Origin: Bursaphelenchus xylophilus
Taxonomy: Eukaryota > Nematoda > Chromadorea > Rhabditida > Aphelenchoididae
Length of the DNA stretch: 64,000 nt
Direction of reading: 5' to 3'
Assembly: GCA_904066235.2 (NCBI GenBank)
Contig: CAJFCV020000002.1
Coordinates: forward strand, 3,720,001 to 3,784,000
Under the pieces are notes generated by a model. The model saw only the letters and a list, made by a program, of their open reading frames with translations, was not told the DNA's origin and did no database searches. Below, piece after piece: positions 48,440-57,499 of the stretch. The first letter of the stretch is position 1. Each line of letters begins with the position of its first letter. A program made the position numbers and the translations under genes.

Positions 48440-48881
48440 GCCCCCTCGGTCTACTCTCCCGCCCACTGCCAATATATTTGTTTTAAATTCAATAATAATC
48501 TATATCTAATCCCCATAAATTGTATATTCACCCGATTTTTTTGCTCGAATCCCAATATATTTCTCTATCGATCTCTTTACGGTGCCATTCCGGACGTCCA
48601 GAACGCCCTTTACCTCTTCCCATTCAGCTTTATCAATGAAAAAATCCCAAAAAATGGCCTGGATCACCAATAATTTTCCTACCTACCGCTTTCGGATTTT
48701 TTTCAGTTTTCAAAATTTACTTCGGATGCATGAAAGATATCTATTCCCTCTATCTTTGTTTTTTCTTTTGTTCTAACAGTTCTAAGGTGTTATTCTCTCG
48801 ATTCCGTTGGGTTTTTTCAAAAATTTTCCGATTACCAAGTGTAATATCTTTTTTTTTGGATTTCTTGAATTGATTTCTATT

Positions 48882-49001
48882 AATAAACCGAGTTTTAATG
48901 ATTTGTTTGGAAGACTATTAAGCGTGGTTTAATATCCATATGATATCAAATGAAAATTCGATGCAATTTGAACTTTAAAAACGATTTTTTTGTTGTTTTA
49001 G
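48882..49001 (+). promoter_or_regulatory. Poly(A) signal and SL2-type intercistronic gap
   Basis: AATAAA at 48882-48887 ends the first NADAR transcript 443 nt after its stop. A T-rich acceptor (TTTTTTTGTTGTTTTAG) ends at 49001. The gap of about 100 nt between the expected cleavage site and the acceptor equals the usual spacing in nematode operons, where the downstream gene is trans-spliced to an SL2-type leader. Confidence 0.7.
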
Positions 49002-49072
49002 GCGAAAGAACCCGCCTTTTGGGTATCGGCCGGGTTTTTGAAGTTTGTATAGAATAGATTGAGAAAAATTGG

Positions 49073-49084
49073 ATGTCAAAATGA
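49073..49084 (+). promoter_or_regulatory. Three-codon uORF overlapping the main start
   Basis: The first ATG after the acceptor opens ATG TCA AAA TGA. Its stop codon overlaps the start codon of the NADAR paralogue 2 reading frame as ATGA (main ATG at 49081). Such a stop-start overlap could lower or couple translation initiation. Confidence 0.6.
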
Positions 49085-52000
49085 TCAGAGTGAACCTAGC
49101 TGAACGTCAAAGACATCTATCCAAACGACAACACCATGCGGAACCGGTTTATGGCCATCCAATGGCGTCTACCTCGTCAAGAACGGAAAGTGAAGAAGCT
49201 CCTCAAGTGGTGAAGGAAATCCCATATAAAGTGGTGAAAATGGACGATCCCAGACTCGTCATGAAGAAGAAGGTGTTATTGAGAGAACTCGAGTCAAGGT
49301 GAGGAGTTTTGAATTTGTTGTTGTTAGTTTAGGCTCATCGGGAGAAGGAAAGCGAATTTTGTTGATGAAGATATTTTTTGTTCTAGACGTGGATGGTGTT
49401 AAAAGCTCGGTTAGAGTGTGTGTCAGGTCTTATGAATTGATTCTACAATTTTTATTAACTTTATATTGAATAAGAAGGCTCTTTTTGCTATTGAGGGGTC
49501 TGATATCTAAAACAATATGGAAAAGGCGTTTTTTGTTTGATCTTGCTAGTTTCAAAAGCTATGTAACATAAATTGGGCGTATTCCTATCCGTGTCAACTT
49601 AGAATAAGGGCTGGCTCAAAAGTAGAAGAAGATGCGACCTTATTTTAGACACTAGCTGTCTTTTGTAGAATTTTTGCCAATATTGAATTCAAAATGATAA
49701 CGTTAAGTTTTCAAATGATTTCTATTGCACGTACAGGTGTTTTAAAATAATTTTGTGAGCGATTTCTTGTCTTTACAACCCCATTTGACCTTATGCTTGA
49801 CTTTTTTTTCGTTTGATGGCTGAAAACAATGTCGATTTTTTCTAGACAATCCAGCCATATCATAACCGAAGACAACATGCGACAGCACGATCGCACCGAG
49901 ACACCTACCAGCCATAAGGAGCGATTACAGGCGTATTTCAAAACGCTAACACGCGATGAACCACCGCAGCCTCGAAGTTTAGGACCAAAATTGTCGCTAA
50001 CCGGAGGCGCCATCAATTTGTTGTTCACTGAGGTAAGTGAAGAGAGAATTTCTTTGTTGTTGGAGGAAGATAAGCCCTTAAAATCGCTAAAATTTTGATT
50101 TTAGCGAGATGAAAAGAACACCCCGGATCTGATCAAAATTTATCCAGTTTCGACCAATGAAAGGCCTTATTATTTCTCCGGAATACATCACACATTCACT
50201 CCGACTAATAAGGTAGGCTGGAGAGAGGTTTTGAATGAAGGGTTGAGGGATTAAAATAAAAAATTACCTAAAGTTAAATTGCAAGATAAAAAATTTTAAT
50301 TTTGGTGATTTCTGAATTTTTTTTGGAATTGATGGACTTACCACGATTTATTATGTGTTTCTGGGTGATTTCATGTCCAATTTGCAAAGAATAGAGGCGA
50401 AAATTATATTACTTTAGGTAAAAAGTTGTCAAATTTTGGTGAAATTGATTATTTTCTTGTATTGTGTGTGGTTGATTTTGTCAAAGAGGTAAATTGTGGT
50501 ATCCTAAGTACTTTTGGATCAATGTTGAAAAATTTGAGAAGAAATTTTATATTACTCTGGGAAGATTGCAAAAATTTTTTGAAAACTCACAAGGATTGGT
50601 TTTTTGATCTTAACCCCTTCTTTTCTTCTTCAGACGGTCAAGTTCGAGGTGGATGGCCGCGAATTCAGCAGCGTCGAAGGGTACGTGAAGTCGATGATGG
50701 CATTGGAACTTCGAGGTGACGTCATTCAAGTGGAAGATATGGCTTTTCGCCGGTATTTCCAAGACAAGGGCATTTCTCAAAGACAGCTGGACACATGGCT
50801 GACGGACAGGGGATTTTTGTATTATCAGGTAACTTTTTTAAATTTTTTTTGGGTTTTTCGGAAAATTAAATTTGAAGAATCTTGTGAAGAAGATTGGTGA
50901 ATTTCTCAGTTGCCTTTGCAAATTGCAAGGTAACATTTTCAGAGATCTATATGTGGTAACTATAGAAGGAGTATGCAAAATTTGAGAAAAATCCGAGAGG
51001 TGCAATTTTTGAACTTTTTCAATTTTTTTCATTTTTTGATCATAAGGGGGGACCAAGGGAAAATTTTTTATTTTTTTAAATTTTTTGTTTTTTTAGAAAG
51101 CCCTTGTCCACCGACTAAAATCCGACCCCGAAATGCTGAAGAAACTCGTGGAGACAGAGAAGAAAGTGGTTATATACACCTTCCGCCTGGACGAACTGCT
51201 GGGCAGCGGCGTTGAGTACAAGTGCATCGACAAGTATTGGGAGGACCTGGCCGCCCTCCGCGTCTGCATCCGCTACCCCACTCGTTTCCCCGTGAAACCC
51301 GAGGACTTTTGGATCGTGCCCCGCCTCATCAAGGGCTACAATTTATTGGGCTGCTTCCTCATGGCCATCCGCCACCGTCTGCAGACGGGCGAAAAAATTG
51401 AGGACCTGGACTTCGAAATGCCCGAGTATTCCACCAACTACACGGAGAATATAGTCCACAAAAGATTCTACGAAGAGGAAATCCCCGCCAAACGCTCGAG
51501 AATGTCGATGAGGACCTCTGAGTACAGCTTTAAGACGCCAGCGGAGACCCCACAGAGCAATGAGTTCAGACCTCAAACTCCGAACACTATTTTTGGGGAA
51601 TTGCATTTACAAAGTGTCAGTGGAAGTGTTCAAGGAAGCCCCACCAGAAGCGAATGCAATTCGGTGTCGACGTCGATGAGTGATTATAATATAGAGGTAT
51701 GAGAGTCGACGCCATTTTCATTGTTCGCAAATAAGAATTCATTTTTCCGCAAATATTTTTTCAATTGTCCTTAAATCATAATTTTTTATACCTTTTCAAT
51801 TGTCCGCAAATAAATTTGCGGCATTAAAGCAGCAGTAACAGGAAAACCATCTTAAAAAGGATGGAAAACGTTTTTTTAAAGAGTGTAGCACGTCAAACTG
51901 AGGAGTCCGGTGACCGGAATAGACTCTTCGCTATCGGTTTTTTACACTTCGTCTTGATTTCGCAGAGAAAGAGAGAAAAAAGACACGCAAAAACGTACTC

Positions 52001-55000
52001 TCTCGTCCCAAAAATTCCCCATTTCTCCCACGACAAAAGGTTTTTTTGCGTCTTTTTTTGACAAATTGCCAATCCATTCACCGGACTGTTTTAGCTTATC
52101 TCAGTTTGACGTGTGTAGCTCTTTCTCGATGCATTTTTGTGGTCTCAATGAAAGGCCACATTTTTTTAACGAGGAAAGTACTTGAAATACCACTGGAATG
52201 TGGTCTGCAGAATTTTTAGAACTTGTGTGATCATTTTCACGCTCAGTGTTGCCCTTCTCTTCAGCAGTGCCTTAACCCAACACCAACCCAAACATGGCCG
52301 TTTGGCCAAAAATTTCATCCACGGACATTAAAAGGCCGTTTGGATTCTGAATGTCCGCAAATAAAAAGACTTTACAAGAAAAGTACTTCTATAGGGTATG
52401 GAGTTACAGGTCGATATATCAAAAAAATTGTAGTTTTTGAATTGGTAAAAACTTGCTCAAATCGACAAGCATATGGTGTTCCGAGAGAAGTTCTGAGGAT
52501 TTTTTATACAAACCAAATTGAGTTGCTAATTTTTACATATCCAGAATTACCCCATAGAAGTACTTTTCTTGTAAAGTCTTTTTATTTGCGGACATTCAGA
52601 CTCCAAACGGCTTTTCAATGTCCGTGCATGAAATTTTTGGCCAAACGGCCATGTTTGGGTTGGTGTTGGGCTGAGGTACTACTGGAATGTGAAGCGTGGA
52701 AATGATCATACAAGTTCTAAAAATTCTGCAGACCACATTCCAGTAGTATCTCAGCCCAACAACAACCCAAACATGGCGATTTGGCCAAAAAATTTCATCT
52801 GCGGAAAGCCGTTTGGATTGTCAATATCCGCAAATAAAAAGATTTTGGAAAAATGTGTGGCCTTTCATTGAGACCACAAAAATGCATCAAGACAGAGCTA
52901 CACTCTTTAAAAAACATTTTTCATCAGTTGTAAGTAAGAAGGTTTTCTACAACTGCTGCTTTAATGCGGCAGTTTTACTTGCGGACAAGTGAAAAAATAT
53001 TTGCGGAAAATTGGAATCTTATCTGTTGCCGCAGTTGGGTTACAAAGATAACCGTGATTTTTTGCATTTTTAAAATTTTTCAATTTTGAAATTTTTTGAA
53101 ATTAAAAATTTTCAGCCCACTTTCAAAGCGCCGTTGCCCCGATTCTCGACCAATTCGCCGAACTTGACAACCCCAAACAAACTCAGCAACAGCTTCACGC
53201 AGTACAGGAATAATTCTTTTTTTGGATCTTCTGCGTCATTGTCAACTTTATGTTCAATTCGCCCATTTAACACTAGCGCTCACAGCTCCCGAGAAGAAAG
53301 CATTCAAAACGGATCAAATGGAGCGAATTCCGAGACCATTCCGACATTTGGAGCCAAAGAAAATCGAAAAGTTCATGATCAACAACACTTTGAAAGTCAA
53401 GAAAGTTCGAAAATTTCCACATTCGATTTGTCGAAAATGTGCTCTCCCAACATGGAGCGGAGCAGAGTCTCGGAAGGCACGATTAAATCATTCCATTTCC
53501 AACCATTTGCAGCGAAAATTCAGAGAAAAAATGCCGAAAATGAGGAGAATGCGATGGACAGTGAAGACACACTAACTCCACCGACCCGTTCCGAAAATTC
53601 CAGCCGGAATCCGAGCGGGAATTCAGTTAATCAAAAGAATGTTTGCGGAGTCGGAGAAAAAATTGATCAAATTGGATGTCATGAAGAAGATCATGAAGTT
53701 GAAAAAGGTCAAGAAAATGGCGAAATTGTATCTCAGCAAGAGGATAGAGGACACTTTGGAACTAATGGAGACGTTCTTAGAATGCAAAGGAGACCATTTG
53801 GAACGGATAAAATTGGAAAAATTGGCCAGAATAGGGGCTCAGATGTGGTCATTAAAGCCGGACAAGACCAGATGCGGCATGAAAATCGCATACAGAGTCT
53901 TGGCCAACGTCCTGGGACATCTGAAATTCAGCAAGTTCAAGATGGTCAACAAAGACTTCATGGAGAAGATAGAAATGAACGCAGTGGAAATATTCGACCT
54001 TCTGAATGGGGTAATCAAGTTCGGAATGCAATGTTGGAGCGCACTGGACATCTTCAGCAAGTTGGAAATGTTCAGGTTCAACCTGTTGATCGTCTACCGC
54101 AAGTTCAACAAGGTCAAAGAAAAGTCTCCAGAAATGGTTGTAATGATGGTCAGGGTCAAATAAAGCTTCCAGAGAATACTTATCAAGGCGAAAGAGATCG
54201 TTTGAGACAAGAAATTCATGGCCATCAAGCTCAACAGGTTCAAAATCGACAAAATTTGGTTCAAAATGTTGAAAATTGTCAAAGTCAATCGGAAATTTTG
54301 CTCCATCAAGATGCAAGGAGTCGATCAGGACCGCAGAGACACCTAGAGCAGCTCGATGGACCGCAAAATCATCGAAAAATTCATATTATCCATGATGGAG
54401 AGGATTCGGAGTCGGACGACGAGCTCAGCGAGACCATGGAAACGTGCTCAAATCCCTCAATTGAGGTCGAAATGGACTATTCCAGACGAATGGAGGAGAG
54501 GAATCACAGAAGAAGAGACGTTTCCCCGGCCAGGAGCAATAAGCATTTCACACCGCGTAAATTACCCGGACAAAGACTTGAAATGGAGGAAAATGTGGTG
54601 GTAAGTAGCCGGATTTGAGGGAATATTAGATATTTTTTTGGGTGAGGGTGAATGGAAGACGCTAGAAGGTAATGGAGTAGCCAGATTTTTTTTTTGAGTT
54701 TTGAATTTTCTCGGAAAATGGTAAGGAGGGACCAAGGCAATTTTTTTTTTGATTTGTTGGCAAAAATTTTTTTGATCAAGCTGAAATTTGGCTTTAATTT
54801 TTTAGCGATTGATTTGTGGAACCATATAGAGAAGCCTGACGAAATTTGAGCGAAATCAGAGGGTCGTGTTATGTTATACTAGGCAATCTTTTTATCAAAA
54901 AAATTTTTTTTTCCATTTTAGCCGTCTTCATTGGATGTGTCAACGAAAAAGGATGTGAATTCAACGACGAAACGCCTTTGGAATCAAGAGAATCCCCCGA

Positions 55001-56260
55001 AGTTTTCGGCCGAACCGATTTCGATCGACGAAAAGAACCTGGAAGCCCTGGAAATCCCTCAAAAATCGGATGCAGAGCCCAAAAAAGCCTCGAACCCGCA
55101 GGAAAAAGCGAACAGAACGGGGGAATTGGACTCGTTATACCCGAAAAATGTCCAAATTGAGCCATTGGCCCAGTCCATCGATGACTCTGACTTTGCGAAC
55201 GCATTTTCGTCCTCGGATATGGATGTGAGGCCGAAGAATGAAGCCGAACCGACGCCAGAAACGAGTCAAGCAGCCCCAGGTGTAAGAGAAATTGAGCCCA
55301 GCTCGAGTGATGACGGGATTTTCCAGTTTGTTCGCGCTGCTCTTCAAGGACAAGAAATTCAAATTGAGGTGCGAAATCCCCAAGGAACAAATGAATTGGA
55401 GGCTGGAAAGGGAGAAGCCACCGATTTGATTGATGATAATGAATCCGTCATGTCGGAGGGAACCAAATTGATAGCGAGGAAAGCAAAAATTATGGATGAT
55501 GTAAGTGTAATATAGTTTTTTTGGAAAATTTTGGGAGTGTTGAAAAGTAGATGGTTTTTTTGATGTTTTGGGGTGATATCGAGTGGAATTTACAATTTTT
55601 TAAGAGAATTTTTTTAAAATTTTTTTGATTTTTTTGAAAAAATGAACAGGGGGGACCAAGCTGAATTTGATTTTTTTCAAAAATTCCGATTTTTTTTTGA
55701 TTTTCTTTCAAAATTTGAAGCAAGGAGTATAATGCTGCTACGGAGAATGTATTATTTCACGGCGGAATTCTTAAAGTTACTGCCGAAAAAGAATTTTTAG
55801 TTTTTCTCTGACCGACTCTCCTCATTTTGCATACTCTCTCGAAAAGAGATTGTCGAATATCTCGACCTCGCTTGGAAAGCAAGAGCTAAGATTTTCTGGG
55901 ATTTATTTGTGGGCTATTTTGAGTATGTGGGCAAAATTTGCAGAAATTTCGGATAGTTGAAATTTTTTTAGTTTTTGTTTTTTTTTTGTAAGGGAACTTT
56001 TTTGGAATTTTTTGAAAATTTCAATTTTTTTGCGAGATGTAAATTTGAGTTTTTTTTTATTTTACTTTTACTAAAAACTTCTCTTTCAGTGCTTTGAAGA
56101 CCTGAACCTTCGATTCGGAATCATCACAGCCGACCTGGATGATGCTATTTTACTCCAAGACGACTCCGAAGGCTATGATACGATGGATCAAGAGGAAGAA
56201 GAAGCTTTTTTCAGAAGCATGGAGGAAGCCCAGAACAATGAAAGATCCTCACAGCAATGA
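49081..56260 (+). CDS. NADAR-domain (YbiA-like) protein, paralogue 2
   Basis: 1180 aa; exons 49081-49298, 49846-50032, 50105-50212, 50634-50828, 51097-51696, 53116-54600, 54922-55500, 56090-56260, all in phase. Domain blocks parallel paralogue 1: YYFSGIHHTFTPTNK, VKFEVDGREFSSVEGYVKSM, WLTDRGFLYYQKALVHRLKS, VVIYTFRLDELLGSG and KGYNLLGCFLMAIRHRL. The intron after FTP(S/T)N(L/K) has the same position and phase in both genes, and the neighbouring ISQRQLDTW / VSTKEWEQW segments align. Here the Glu of S-x-E-H is kept (SSVEGY) but His is Gly, and D-x-x-W-G is DELLG. The remaining roughly 800 aa are disordered: a Gln/Asn/Gly-rich middle, then acidic clusters (GEDSESDDELSE; DQEEEEAFF). AKRSRM may be a nuclear signal. 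It is probably co-transcribed with paralogue 1. AATAAA occurs at 56636-56641. Confidence 0.7.
51717..53030. repeat. Composite palindromic element in NADAR-2 intron
   Basis: Inner palindrome: ACCAACCCAAACATGGCC, GTTTGGATTCTGAATGTCCG and AAGTACTTCTATAGGG face inverted copies around 52545-52690. A third, direct-again copy (52720-52850) then leads to an outer arm mirroring 51717-52200 (TTGTGGTCTCAATGAAAGGC facing GCCTTTCATTGAGACCAC; ATTTGCGGAAAATTGG facing CATTTTTCCGCAAAT). TCCGCAAATA recurs at least six times. It contains the nested 225-bp insertion described separately. Confidence 0.8.
51889..52113. mobile_element. Nested 225-bp transposon with 5-bp target duplication
   Basis: Termini CACGTCAAACTGAG and CTCAGTTTGACGTG are perfect 14-bp inverted repeats. 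TGTAG flanks both sides (51884-51888, 52114-52118). The mirrored arm of the host repeat near 52900 reads GAGCTACACTC uninterrupted, showing the pre-insertion sequence has one TGTAG. The element is non-coding. A 5-bp duplication is unlike the TA of the other families here. The superfamily is not assigned. Confidence 0.9.
53222..54604 (+). other. Alternative reading frame inside NADAR-2 exon 6
   Basis: The next-but-one frame inside exon 53116-54600 is open at 53222-53575, 53639-54163 and 54356-54604, interrupted only by a few stops. Between 53639 and 54163 it encodes a Lys/Met/Phe-rich sequence (for example FSKFKMVNKDFMEKIEMNAV) using AAG, TTC, GTC and ATC codons heavily, which look more like conserved nematode coding sequence than the Gln/Gly-rich annotated frame. 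The annotated frame is the only one free of stops over the whole exon and phase-matched to both neighbours. Confidence 0.45.
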
Positions 56261-57499
56261 AAACATTTATTTTTTATCATTACTTTTTGTTAACCTACGT
56301 TTTTTCAATTTTAATTAGTTTTTTACAAGTTTTACCTCAAAATTTTTATATGCCTTATATATAGATTGACTGCCAATGACTTATAACATTATATTTATTA
56401 ACTTACCGCGCTTTAAATAATGAAAAATTGGAGAATATTTTTTATATTGTACTTGATACCAAAAAAAAATTTTTTTTTGAAAAATCCCAAACTTTTGCAC
56501 GGAATGGTTTATTAAAAGTAAGTTGAATCAAAAACGAACTCGTTTTGTTCCATATAATAATATAATAACAACAATGAAACTTGAAAAAAAAGAATCCCTG
56601 TCAAAATTTCGCATTGCCCTAGAAAAATTATGGATAATAAATAGAAAAAAACAGTTCACTGGGTGATGAAAGATGGGATAGGAAAGCACTATGGAGTCGG
56701 ATCTTCTACGTGAACATCAAATTCGGGGCCAACAAATATCTCCTCGATATATTGCACATGACCGGACGAAGGCTTTGATGGGTGGAAAATCGTGGAAGTT
56801 GGAAGTGGAAATGGACCCGTTACGAGATGATAATAAATAATATTAGTGTGCGGTGTGGACAATATAAGGCGGGATTCGGGGCGGGGGGAAGACAACAAAT
56901 TGGCGAACGTCCCCCACATACGATGGATTATGAACAAAGATCATTTTGGGAACCGACAGTCGATCGCGAGGCCGCGGACATGGCCCAACGGCGTTCTCGA
57001 TCGATCCGTCGTCAACAACAGCGCCATGGCGAGTGCCAGACGCCCGATTCGAATAGAAATATTTTGATTTTTTTGTAACTTGAGCAAGAGAATTTTTGGG
57101 TGTTTTTAGATGTATACAGCACGATTGCTAGAGTATTATCTGGAGACCACTGACAATGGCAATGAAGGATACGGGCGTGGGGTCATGTTCGACGTCTTTT
57201 GAAACAAATTCAAGGCAAAATTTGGACAAATTTTAGACGATATTGATCATGACATAAGCGTAAAAAACTTCTTCAAAAAAAGATTGATAAAAAAGACGGT
57301 AGGTTGGATACATGGGGTTGGAGGAGACGGATAAAGGTATGAGATGAAGGCGAGTACGGTTTCGGATAAAGTATGATGCGGGTTCGGCTGAAATTGAAAT
57401 TTTTTATTAATCATCTACATCAATATAAAATTTGTCTCTAATGCCGTTCAAACTCAAAACAACTGTTCCTCACCTGTATGCCGTCCATTTTAGGAGCGC
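56261..57499. other. Gap between convergent NADAR-2 and MED26 genes
   Basis: The 3' UTR of the NADAR-2 gene occupies the first part (AATAAA at 56636). Between about 56690 and 57210 several frames on both strands are open and protein-like: minus 56689-56937 (ending YIEEIFVGPEFDVHVEDPTP), minus around 56850-57000 (VPKMIFVHNPSYVGDVRQF), plus 56846-57067, and a plus piece at 57110-57202 after a TTTTTAG acceptor (MYTARLLEYYLETTDNGNEG..., stop). I cannot build one consistent model, so a small unrecognised gene is possible. AATAAA on the minus strand at 57403-57408 serves MED26. Confidence 0.4.
57403..57408 (-). terminator. Poly(A) signal of MED26
   Basis: AATAAA read on the minus strand, 92 nt after the MED26 stop codon; a standard position for cleavage and polyadenylation. 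Confidence 0.6.

Noticed and set aside
53852..54316. 154-codon minus-strand ORF inside NADAR-2 exon 6 as a separate gene
   Set aside because: It is acidic and Phe/His-rich in a pattern expected from the complement of AAG/TTC-rich sequence, and has no independent splice or start evidence.
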